Shown: positions 9,154 to 17,358, counted from the first letter of the stretch. The stretch is 36,596 bases of DNA from Candidatus Woesearchaeota archaeon (GCA_013202955.1 JABMPP010000039.1:1-36596), one strand, 5' to 3'. Numbers and translations are program-made. Notes: a model not told the origin generated them from the letters alone.

Positions 9154-10143
9154 TTAAAGCATCTTAATTACATCTATTAATCTATTACTATATCCCCATT
9201 CATTGTCATACCAAGAAACTATATCTACAAAATCATTCTGAATCACTCTTGTGAATGCTGAGTCATAGATAGAAGAATGTGGATTGCCGATAATATCAGA
9301 AGAAACCAAATGTCCATCAGAGAACTCTAATATCCCTTTCAGTTCATTTTGAGCAACTGATCTAAACAAATTATCCAACTCCTCTTTAGATGTTCCTTTC
9401 TTTAAATCAACAGAAAAATCAACCAATGAGCCGTCTGCAACAGGCACTCTCATTGCCATTCCATCTAATCTATCTTTTAACTCAGGAATAACCAATGCAA
9501 CTGCTTTTGCAGCTCCTGTTGTTGTTGGCACAATATTTGTTGCAGCTGCTCTTCCTCTTCTTAAATCCTTATGAGACGCATCAACTATTCTCTGGTCTGC
9601 TGTATAAGAATGAACAGTTACCATGAATCCTCTTTGTATTCCAAAATTATCATTTAAAACTTTAGCAATTGGAGCTAAACAATTAGTTGTGCATGATGCA
9701 TTGCTAACAACATGGTCTTTGTCCTTATTATAGCTATGCTCATTAACTCCCATCACAATTGTTTTGACCTCATCTTTTGCAGGAGCAGATATCAACACTT
9801 TTTTTGCACCTGCTTTCAGATGTTTTGAAGCAAGTTCTTTTGTTCTGAAGAATCCAGTGCTCTCAACAACAACATCTATTCCTAAATCCTGCCATGGAAG
9901 TTTTTCAGGGTCTTTTTCAGCAAAAATCTTTAATTCCTTTCCATTAATAATAAGAGAGTTATCTTCTGCTTTTACATCAGCACCTAAAATCCCATGAACA
10001 GAATCATATTTAAGTAAATAAGCCAAGGAAGCAGTGTCTGAAAGATCATTTACAGCAACAAACTCAATATCAGGATCATTGAATCCTGCTCTGAATACTA
10101 ACCTTCCTATTCTTCCAAAACCATTGATAGCAACTCTTACGAT
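9154..10143 (-). CDS. gap: Class I (bacterial-type) glyceraldehyde-3-phosphate dehydrogenase; 5' end lacks a canonical start codon
   Basis: The ORF track starts at an internal TTG (10026), but homology continues upstream as (I)VRVAINGFGRIGRLVFRAGFNDPDIEFVAVNDLSDTASLAYLLKYDSVHG. Catalytic SNASCTTNCLAPIAKVLN and WYDNEWGYSNR. The codon at the expected Met is ATC (10143-10141). Confidence 0.9.
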   Translation of the reverse strand: MVRVAINGFGRIGRLVFRAGFNDPDIEFVAVNDLSDTASLAYLLKYDSVHGILGADVKAEDNSLIINGKELKIFAEKDPEKLPWQDLGIDVVVESTGFFRTKELASKHLKAGAKKVLISAPAKDEVKTIVMGVNEHSYNKDKDHVVSNASCTTNCLAPIAKVLNDNFGIQRGFMVTVHSYTADQRIVDASHKDLRRGRAAATNIVPTTTGAAKAVALVIPELKDRLDGMAMRVPVADGSLVDFSVDLKKGTSKEELDNLFRSVAQNELKGILEFSDGHLVSSDIIGNPHSSIYDSAFTRVIQNDFVDIVSWYDNEWGYSNRLIDVIKML

Positions 10144-10229
10144 TTTTATTACCTCTTTTTTTCCAAATTTCTTACAGTTGATAGCAATGTTCCAAAAATC
10201 CTTGATTTTTCAGAACATTTATGGCAACT

Positions 10230-13200
10230 CTAACCATTTTTCATCTCCGCTTCCTTTTCAGCAATCTTTAATCTTGTTTTAATAACAGTGTCAGGATTCA
10301 ATGAGATTGAATCAATTCCTTGCTCAACCAAAAATTGTGCAAAATCCTCATAATCGCTTGGTGCTTGACCACATATTCCTATTTTTCTGTTTTTCTCTTT
10401 AGCTGTATGTATAACTTGTGAGATTAATCTTTTAACTGCTTCATTTCTTTCATCATAAATAGAGGAAACTAACTCAGAATCTCTATCTAATCCTAATGTT
10501 AACTGTGTAAGGTCATTTGAGCCTATTGAGAACCCGTCAAATATCTCAGCAAACTGATCAGCTAATATAACATTGGAAGGAATCTCACACATAACATAAA
10601 CCTCTAAATGATTTTCTCCTCTTTTTAATCCGTTTTTTTCCATCTCAGCAAGCACCTTTTTGCCCTCTTCAACAGTTCTGCAAAATGGAACCATAATTTT
10701 TATGTTAGTTAACCCAAAAACATCTCTTACTTTCTTTAAAGCTCTACATTCTAGTGCAAATGCATCTTTATAATTCACATTATAATATCTAGAAGCACCT
10801 CTCCAACCTATCATTGGATTTTCTTCAACTGGTTCATAGAGCTTTCCTCCTACTAAATTAGCATACTCATTGCTCTTGAAATCGCTTAATCTTACAATAA
10901 CATCATTTGGATAAAAGGCAGCTCCTAATATTGCGACACCTTCAGCTAATTTGTCAACAAAAAACTCTGTTTTGTCCTCATAACCTTTAGTACGCTTCTC
11001 TATTTCTGCTTTTACTTTCTTGTCTTTTAAACTATTAAAATTCAACAAAGCATTTGGGTGTATACCAATATGAGAATTTATAATAAACTCTTCTCTTGCC
11101 AATCCTACTCCATCATTTGGCAGAAAACTATACTCAAATGCGTGTTCAGGAGAACCAAGATTCATCATTATTTTTGTTCTTGTTTTAGGAATATTCTCAA
11201 GATTGATTGATTTTACACCAAAAGTGACTAATCCTTCATATACATAACCTTCCTCTCCTTGAGAGCAGTCAACTGTAACACTTTTCACGTCTTTTAATTT
11301 TTCAGTGCCATTTCCTGTTCCAACAATACACGGAATCCCCATTTCTCTTGAGATAATAGCTGCATGACAATTATTTACCAATAGGGGGGTATATCTTTCA
11401 CTAAATACTATGTAATTGTGGTTGTCTTCAACAGTTATGTTATAAACATCATCAACTCCTAAATCTTTAACAAATGAAACTCTTGTTTGTCTAAAATCAG
11501 AACTTAAAATCCTAGAGATATTACTCTTTGTTTTTTTATCCAGTAAATTTAAAGACGTTGAAATCAATTTTTCATCAATTAACAAGTTTTTTCTTATTCT
11601 GTTATTAATTTCTGAATTAGTCCATTTTCTGAATAATTGTTTTGTATTAAAGAATCTTGTTCCCATTGTTCTAAAATCTTTGCATGTCACTCTTTTGGTG
11701 AATCTATTCAGTTCGTTAAGTTTTTCAACTATCTGAACATTGTGGATATTTCTATTTGTTGAAACTTGAGGAACAATTCCAATTCTTAAACAAGATATTA
11801 TCACTGGTTCAAGCAGTTCTTGTTTTGAAATGTAAATACTAATCCTTCCTTTTGAAAATGTCCCATCACCATCAATAACTCCTCCTAAAAAATTATAAGC
11901 CACACTTTCATCAGTTTGTAGCAACATTTCAGTAATTGATTCCATTTCAAGCTTTAATTCTCTTGCAATTAGTTTTGAATAACACCTATATGAATTTGCA
12001 TTTCCAATAACTTTTTCTCCCCTAATAAAGCCTTCTGAAGGTTTTTTTGGACTTTCCCTAAATGTTTTATTATAGGTTGCTTGTAAACATTTATTCATTT
12101 TTGTAATAAATCTTTTTTTCTCCTCTATAGGTTTTTGAATAAAAGTAACCTCTCCATGGGTTCTTGATTGATAAATATGTCCATCTGTCATTAATCCACC
12201 TAATAAATATGCAATATTTTGTTCTTTTTGAGTTGACTTAGTCAATTGTGGAATACTTTGTGCAACCAATAAACATTCCTTATTGTTTAATATATCTTTG
12301 ATTTTAGAATCAATGAGTTTTCCATCTCTAATATTCAACATTTTATGATCTGGGGTAATTTTTAAAAAATTGTTTTTCATTCTTCCACTTTGAGAAGAAC
12401 AAGTTTTGATCAATTTTCCTTTTTTCTTCATTACAGCCTGAATATTTTTCCATTCGGTTTTTAATGTTTTCCTGTTTAAAGAAGGCACTTTTAATCCTTC
12501 ATATCCTCCTTCAAAAACATTTTTTAGACTTCTAAATCCTTTATCAGTTAGAATCTTTGTATCTCCTGAAAAACATGTTCTTCCACCTCTATTTGTAACA
12601 ATAGCAGCTGCTATTTTCATTATTGGCTCCCAATCAGGATCAGTCATGTCTGTTACTAAAACATCACCTTTGTTGAACTTATGAATATCTTTTGCCTTCA
12701 TGATCATATTTACTTTTCCAGCACCTATTTTTTCTCCAACACTCTTTCCTGTCACTAATTTATTTCCTTTGCCTCTTAACTCATAATGGTCAATTTTTTT
12801 CACGCTTTTTTGAGAATGAACTGTTTCTGGTCTTGCCTGCACTATGAATAATTCATTTGTGTTTCCATCTTTTGCCCATTCCATATCCATTGGCTTGTAA
12901 TGGCCTGCTTTATGAGAATAATGATCCTCAATAATACACGCCCACTCTGAAAGCTTTATCAGCTCATCATCAGAAAGCACAAACTTTTCTCTGTCTGTTT
13001 GCTTTACAGGGATATTTTTTGTTGGTGTTTTTCCTTCTGCATACACCATTCTTATTTTTTTGTCACCAATTTTTTTGCTTATTATAGATTTGAATCCTTT
13101 TTTCATTGTTGGCTTGAAAACATAATATTCATCTGGGTTTACTGCTCCCTGCACAACATTTTCTCCTAATCCATAAGCTGCTGTTATGAAAACAACATTT

Positions 13201-13844
13201 TGAAATCCAGATTCAGTATCAATAGAAAACATCACTCCAGAGTTTGCTTTATCGCTTCTGACCATCTTCTGCACTCCAATGCTCAATCCAATTGAAAAAT
13301 GGTCAAATCCTTTATCTTCTCTGTAGCTAATAGCTCTGTTTGTAAACAATGAAGCAAAGCAGTTCTTGCATGCCTCAACAAGCTGTTTATCACCTTTTAT
13401 GTTTAAATATGTCTCTTGCTGGCCTGCAAAACTCGCATCAGGAAGATCCTCAGCAGTTGCAGAGCTTCTAACAGCAACATCAGTATTTTTTCCATACTGC
13501 TTTTGCATATGATGATAACCCTCTTTTATAGCATCCTCAACCTCTTTTGGAAGCTTGGCATTTCTTATCAAATCTCTTACTTTTTTCCCTCTTTCAGCAA
13601 GATTCTTAACATCTTTTGTGTTTAGATCTGACAAAACCTTTTTTATTTTCTCACGTATTTTTGAGTGATCTAAAAGATAATGATAAGCATGAGCTGTAAC
13701 AGCATAACCATTTGGAATATTTACTCCTTTATCTGTCAGATTCTTATACATCTCACCTAAAGAAGCATTTTTCCCTCCAACATGTTTGACATCTTCTATT
13801 CCTAACTGGTCAAACCATAGAATGAGTGCTTTCCCCTTGTCCAT
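10230..13844 (-). CDS. ppsA: Phosphoenolpyruvate synthase containing an intein
   Basis: MDKGKALILWFDQLGIEDVKHVGGKNASLGEMY; VAVRSSATAEDLPDASFAGQQET; interrupted GGRT/CHAAIISREMGIP; C-terminal PEP-binding GFSIGSNDLTQLTLGLDRDS. Start trimmed from 13880 to ATG 13844. Confidence 0.96.
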   Translation of the reverse strand: MDKGKALILWFDQLGIEDVKHVGGKNASLGEMYKNLTDKGVNIPNGYAVTAHAYHYLLDHSKIREKIKKVLSDLNTKDVKNLAERGKKVRDLIRNAKLPKEVEDAIKEGYHHMQKQYGKNTDVAVRSSATAEDLPDASFAGQQETYLNIKGDKQLVEACKNCFASLFTNRAISYREDKGFDHFSIGLSIGVQKMVRSDKANSGVMFSIDTESGFQNVVFITAAYGLGENVVQGAVNPDEYYVFKPTMKKGFKSIISKKIGDKKIRMVYAEGKTPTKNIPVKQTDREKFVLSDDELIKLSEWACIIEDHYSHKAGHYKPMDMEWAKDGNTNELFIVQARPETVHSQKSVKKIDHYELRGKGNKLVTGKSVGEKIGAGKVNMIMKAKDIHKFNKGDVLVTDMTDPDWEPIMKIAAAIVTNRGGRTCFSGDTKILTDKGFRSLKNVFEGGYEGLKVPSLNRKTLKTEWKNIQAVMKKKGKLIKTCSSQSGRMKNNFLKITPDHKMLNIRDGKLIDSKIKDILNNKECLLVAQSIPQLTKSTQKEQNIAYLLGGLMTDGHIYQSRTHGEVTFIQKPIEEKKRFITKMNKCLQATYNKTFRESPKKPSEGFIRGEKVIGNANSYRCYSKLIARELKLEMESITEMLLQTDESVAYNFLGGVIDGDGTFSKGRISIYISKQELLEPVIISCLRIGIVPQVSTNRNIHNVQIVEKLNELNRFTKRVTCKDFRTMGTRFFNTKQLFRKWTNSEINNRIRKNLLIDEKLISTSLNLLDKKTKSNISRILSSDFRQTRVSFVKDLGVDDVYNITVEDNHNYIVFSERYTPLLVNNCHAAIISREMGIPCIVGTGNGTEKLKDVKSVTVDCSQGEEGYVYEGLVTFGVKSINLENIPKTRTKIMMNLGSPEHAFEYSFLPNDGVGLAREEFIINSHIGIHPNALLNFNSLKDKKVKAEIEKRTKGYEDKTEFFVDKLAEGVAILGAAFYPNDVIVRLSDFKSNEYANLVGGKLYEPVEENPMIGWRGASRYYNVNYKDAFALECRALKKVRDVFGLTNIKIMVPFCRTVEEGKKVLAEMEKNGLKRGENHLEVYVMCEIPSNVILADQFAEIFDGFSIGSNDLTQLTLGLDRDSELVSSIYDERNEAVKRLISQVIHTAKEKNRKIGICGQAPSDYEDFAQFLVEQGIDSISLNPDTVIKTRLKIAEKEAEMKNG
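11370..12575 (-). mobile_element. LAGLIDADG-homing-endonuclease-type intein (402 aa) inside PEP synthase
   Basis: Begins CFSGDTKILTDKGF (block A) after GGRT; block B FLKITPDHKML; DOD motifs LLGGLMTDGHI and FLGGVIDGDGTF; block F VYNITVEDNHNYIV; ends LLVNN|C. Removing it restores GGRTCHAAIISRE. Confidence 0.95.
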
Positions 13845-13867
13845 TTTAATCTTAAACCATTCAGATG

Positions 13868-13882
13868 AGTATATAAACATTT
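13868..13882 (-). promoter_or_regulatory. TATA-box promoter for ppsA
   Basis: Minus strand ACAAATGTTTATATACTC about 25-35 nt upstream of the ppsA ATG at 13844. Confidence 0.5.
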
Positions 13883-13920
13883 GTTAGTATCAAGAAATGA
13901 TAAAAACCACTGTTTTTTCC

Positions 13921-13935
13921 AAAAGCTTTAAATCT
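13921..13935 (+). promoter_or_regulatory. Archaeal TATA-like promoter for the sigma-70 gene (near-leaderless)
   Basis: AAAAGCTTTAAATCT centred about 30 nt before ATG 13960. Confidence 0.5.
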
Positions 13936-13959
13936 ACTCTGTTTTTTCTGGACACTAAC

Positions 13960-14844
13960 ATGGATTACATTGATAAAAAACCCAAAAGTGGTCTTACTGT
14001 TTATATGGAAGAGATAGGAAAACCTGAGTATGATCCTCTTACACCTAATCAGGAAGTGTTGCTTGCTCAGAGGATAAAACAAGGAGACCAAGAAGCATTT
14101 TTTGAATTATTTAAACACAACCTAAGATTTGTTATTTCTGCTGCAAAAATGTTTAATAACTATTCTGACAAAATGTCTCTTGAAGACAGAATACAAGCAG
14201 GAAATATGGGTCTGTTTGAAGCAGCCAAAAGATATGATGAAACAAGAGGGTTTAAATTCATAACATACGCAGTGTGGTGGATAAAACAAAGAATAAGAAG
14301 TGCTTATTTTGAAAAATATAAGTATGTTGTTAAATTGCCAATGAACAGGCAAGCACTAATTGGAAAAATAAAAGAGAACCATGAAACATTCCTTGCAGTA
14401 AACGAAGGAAGAGAACCAACTTCTTATCAGTTAATAGATCTAATGAAACAAACGAGCGGAAAACTGCCTAATTTTTGTAATGTAGATGATATTTACTTAG
14501 ATGGTGTTCATATTGAAAAATCTTTAGATCAAAATCTTTGGGAAGATGATAAAAGACAAGTCTACAATAAAATTCCCGACACTAGTTCACTAGATCCTGA
14601 AAAATATTCTATGCAGACAAATGGGCATGAAGATATAGAAAAATTACTTTCGCTTCTTGATAAAAGAAGCCGTACAATAGTATGCATGTATTTAGGTATT
14701 GATGGATATCAGAAACTAACTCTTGAAGAGATAGGAACTGAGTTTGGTTTTACCAGAGAGCGTGCAAGACAGATAAAAAGAGATGCTCTAATCACGTTAA
14801 GACATCCTGCACATAAAGAACTTGTGATGAATTTAGTTGATTAA
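13960..14844 (+). CDS. Bacterial-type sigma-70 family RNA polymerase sigma factor
   Basis: Region 1.2/2: LTVYMEEIGK...LTPNQEVLLAQRIKQGDQEAFFELFKHNLRFVISAAKMF...DRIQAGNMGLFEAAKRYDETRGFKFITYAVWWIKQRIR; region 4: LDKRSRTIVCMYLGIDGYQKLTLEEIGTEFGFTRERARQIKRDALITLRHP. ATG 13960 preferred over 13897 by promoter spacing. Confidence 0.95.
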   Translation: MDYIDKKPKSGLTVYMEEIGKPEYDPLTPNQEVLLAQRIKQGDQEAFFELFKHNLRFVISAAKMFNNYSDKMSLEDRIQAGNMGLFEAAKRYDETRGFKFITYAVWWIKQRIRSAYFEKYKYVVKLPMNRQALIGKIKENHETFLAVNEGREPTSYQLIDLMKQTSGKLPNFCNVDDIYLDGVHIEKSLDQNLWEDDKRQVYNKIPDTSSLDPEKYSMQTNGHEDIEKLLSLLDKRSRTIVCMYLGIDGYQKLTLEEIGTEFGFTRERARQIKRDALITLRHPAHKELVMNLVD

Positions 14845-15356
14845 GGTATTCTTCTTAATTGTTTTATTAGATAACTGTCTTTGTCATCAGAGATTGTTTT
14901 TGCTTCTTCTTGTTTTATGGGTACTGTTTTTTCCTTCTCAAACTCACCCACAACTTTAGAATTATCTTTTAACTCCAGCTCAACAGTTGACATCTCTTCT
15001 TCTGAAAGCTGTTTTGGCTCCCATTGAAAATCTATTCCATCATTCTGCTTTCTTGGAATAATATTCACAGCAAAATGTGGCTGTTCTTGACCTGCAGGAA
15101 TTCCATTACTAACCAATATATTTGTTCCCTGTAGTTTTAATGCTTCAAATAAATGTATAGATATCTTATTAACAATCTCAAACACATGGCTAACAATATA
15201 ATCAGGAACCTGTTCTATAATTGGGAAATGATCTTTTGGCATAACAATAACATGACCAAGAGAAACAGGATTTGGGTCAAGGACAGCAACAACTTTATCA
15301 TCTTCAAATATCTTGTTCCCATTCTTTACTTCATCGCAATGTTTGCAGCTGCTCAT
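14841..15356 (-). CDS. HIT-family protein with degenerate catalytic motif
   Basis: CKHCDEVKNGNKIFEDDKVVAVLDPNPVSLGHVIVMPKDH; the HIT triad position reads PHFAVNIIPR instead of HxHxH. Confidence 0.85.
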   Translation of the reverse strand: MSSCKHCDEVKNGNKIFEDDKVVAVLDPNPVSLGHVIVMPKDHFPIIEQVPDYIVSHVFEIVNKISIHLFEALKLQGTNILVSNGIPAGQEQPHFAVNIIPRKQNDGIDFQWEPKQLSEEEMSTVELELKDNSKVVGEFEKEKTVPIKQEEAKTISDDKDSYLIKQLRRIP

Positions 15357-16012
15357 TCTCCAAACATCACCCGTGCAATTGAATCAAGATCTGCTCCATT
15401 ATCCTCTTCTTTTTCTTTCTTTTTAGTTGGCTTTTTAACTAGTTTCTCTGTTTTTTTCTTAACTACCTTTTTCTTTGGTTTTTCTTTGAATTCAGCCTCG
15501 ACAACTTTTTGTTTTTTAGGTTTTTCAGCCGCTTCAAACTTGGTTTTTTGAAGCAAAATCTTTTTTATCTCATCTAGCTGTTTTGTTGTTGTTTTCTTTC
15601 TTTTAAGCTGAAAACAGTTTATTCCATCATTTTCTTTCCTTGGTATAATATGTATCATGAAATGAGGACTTTTTTGGCCTGCAACAACACCATTTGCAAC
15701 AAATATGTTTGTTCCTTGTGCTTTAAGAGCTTTTAAAACAGATTGGGAAAGAGCTTTTGCGACCATAAACAAATGCTTTACATCAGGTTCTGGTATTTGA
15801 GGCATTATTGTTTGGTGCTCTTTAGGCATAAGAAGAATATGGCCAGGATTAGCTGGATTTATATCTAAAATAGCAATGCAAACATCATCTTCATAGATTT
15901 TTTTAGACTGCACTTTGCCTGATATTATATGACAAAAAATACAGTTTTTCTTCTGTAATTCGACGAGCTCTTCAGGGCTCATGTTCTTTAAATCCTCTTC
16001 AGAAAGCTCCAT
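15353..16012 (-). CDS. HIT-family protein with Lys-rich C-terminal extension; tandem paralog
   Basis: CIFCHIISGKVQSKKIYEDDVCIAILDINPANPGHILLMPKEH; HIT motif reads HFMIH; C-terminal KEKPKKKVVKKKTEKLVKKPTKKKEKEED. Confidence 0.88.
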   Translation of the reverse strand: MELSEEDLKNMSPEELVELQKKNCIFCHIISGKVQSKKIYEDDVCIAILDINPANPGHILLMPKEHQTIMPQIPEPDVKHLFMVAKALSQSVLKALKAQGTNIFVANGVVAGQKSPHFMIHIIPRKENDGINCFQLKRKKTTTKQLDEIKKILLQKTKFEAAEKPKKQKVVEAEFKEKPKKKVVKKKTEKLVKKPTKKKEKEEDNGADLDSIARVMFGE

Positions 16013-16134
16013 TCTAGGTGTTTTAATGCACGTATTTGTATTTAAATGTTGTTAAAACTAAAACATACCCCAGTATACTAAAACGTAACATTTATATACT
16101 AGTTATGCCTTATGGTATATTAAAGAGGTAGATT

Positions 16135-16329
16135 ATGTTCAATGACTCCCTGTCGCCTCAATTTCTATACGAAATTCCACCCCCACAAACCCACAGAGAT
16201 GGGGAGTCCTTCATATTCAAAATGTCAGACGAAAACACAAAAGCAAGTGTGTATATGTTTTTAGTAGTTTTTTCTACAGCAGTTCTAGCTTATGTAACCA
16301 AGGATATCTCTCATATACTTAGAATGTAA
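16135..16329 (+). CDS. Small single-TM protein, function unknown
   Basis: 64-aa ORF downstream of a TATA-like AACATTTATATACT (about 16087) with GAGGT near the ATG; hydrophobic VYMFLVVFSTAVLAYV. Confidence 0.55.
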   Translation: MFNDSLSPQFLYEIPPPQTHRDGESFIFKMSDENTKASVYMFLVVFSTAVLAYVTKDISHILRM

Positions 16330-16380
16330 GTTAGTAAGTTTTATATAGCAATATTAGTTCTAATTTGAGATATATTACTC

Positions 16381-16473
16381 AGCCCCGTGGTGTAGCGCAG
16401 TGGTTTCGCCCACTGGCGACGAAAGGCGACTCCTAGTCTTCGACCGGAGTCCCCTACAAGGGTTGTGTATATG
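16381..16473 (+). other. tRNA-like 5' fragment plus structured sequence of unknown function
   Basis: AGCCCCGTGGTGTAGCG (16381-16397) is identical to the first 17 nt of the following tRNA. It is followed by inverted repeats CAGTGG/CCACTG and GACTCC/GGAGTC, but no matching 3' acceptor strand. Confidence 0.5.
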
Positions 16474-16546
16474 AGCCCCGTGGTGTAGCGGTCAAGCATC
16501 CGAGATTTTGGGTCTCGGGACCTCGGTTCGAGTCCGGGCGGGGCTA
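16474..16546 (+). tRNA. tRNA-Gln (anticodon TTG)
   Basis: Acceptor AGCCCCG/CGGGGCT; anticodon arm CGAGA-TTTTGGG-TCTCG; T arm CTCGG-TTCGAGT-CCGGG; discriminator A. CCA not encoded. Confidence 0.93.
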
Positions 16547-16577
16547 TATTATTATCACTAATTAGTGACAAAAATAG

Positions 16578-16590
16578 AAACATTTATATA
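16578..16590 (+). promoter_or_regulatory. TATA-box promoter for the zincin-like gene (leaderless spacing)
   Basis: AAACATTTATATA about 30 nt upstream of ATG 16615. Confidence 0.6.
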
Positions 16591-16614
16591 TGAATTCTGC
16601 ATATTTTTTACCAT

Positions 16615-17346
16615 ATGTCGCGACTTAAACAGAAGATAGGAAAAGGAGTAGTTTTTTCTCTAATTACATTAATGTTAGGTGGCAGCGAAAAGAAATGTGA
16701 ATATATTCCCCGTTATTCTACAAATGTTCATCCAAAGAGTATAGAATGGGTAGATGAAAACATAGAAAGAATAGCAAAGGAACAAGAAGAAAAATTAGGG
16801 ATTAAATATCCATATCTTCCTGAAATAAAATTTGAACAACATCCTGATAAAAGTCTTGGAATGTATTATGAGCCTTATATCAACACACTTATCTTAGTGC
16901 TTCCCCAATATGCTCATTTTAATCCTTCTGAAATAGAAGAATATCTTGATCATGAATTAGGTCATGCTTATACTGACATATTAAATGAAATAAAAGGTAA
17001 TGCTAGCTGGCCAACATCACAAAAAGGAATAAAATATTACACACAAAGATTGATTTTTGAAGGAATAGCAGAATATTTCAGAAAACAAATGAAAGAAAAC
17101 ACAGAAGATAATTTTGATGATAATTATTGGCCAAAAACTCTTGGAGAATTTGTTGAAAAAATGAATTTTGAAGATAAAAAAATAATATATGATGGAGGAC
17201 ATAGCATTGTAAAACCAGTTTTAGATCATATGGGTGTTGAAGAAGGAATCTTATTTTTGATAAAAAATATTCCAAGAAAAAAAGATCTTGGGAACATACC
17301 ACAATATCAACAAAGATTATATGAAAAAGCAAATATTATTTCTTAA
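16615..17346 (+). CDS. HExxH zinc-metallopeptidase-like protein, probably exported or membrane-anchored
   Basis: N-terminal hydrophobic stretch (GVVFSLITLMLGG); YLDHELGHAYTD zincin motif; downstream FEGIAEYFRKQM could supply the third ligand. Confidence 0.75.
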   Translation: MSRLKQKIGKGVVFSLITLMLGGSEKKCEYIPRYSTNVHPKSIEWVDENIERIAKEQEEKLGIKYPYLPEIKFEQHPDKSLGMYYEPYINTLILVLPQYAHFNPSEIEEYLDHELGHAYTDILNEIKGNASWPTSQKGIKYYTQRLIFEGIAEYFRKQMKENTEDNFDDNYWPKTLGEFVEKMNFEDKKIIYDGGHSIVKPVLDHMGVEEGILFLIKNIPRKKDLGNIPQYQQRLYEKANIIS

Positions 17347-17358
17347 AATGTATAAATA

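Noticed and set aside
10034-10282. 82-aa plus-strand ORF
   Set aside because: Antisense to the 5' end of gap and the 3' end of ppsA; explained by the minus-strand genes.
15153-15551. 132-aa plus-strand ORF opposite the HIT genes
   Set aside because: Phe/Ser-rich translation produced by the Lys-rich region on the other strand.
16341-16583. 80-aa minus-strand ORF (…PPGLEPRSRDPKSRMLDRYTTG…)
   Set aside because: Antisense to the tRNA-Gln gene and its duplicated 5' end; a typical spurious tRNA-antisense ORF.
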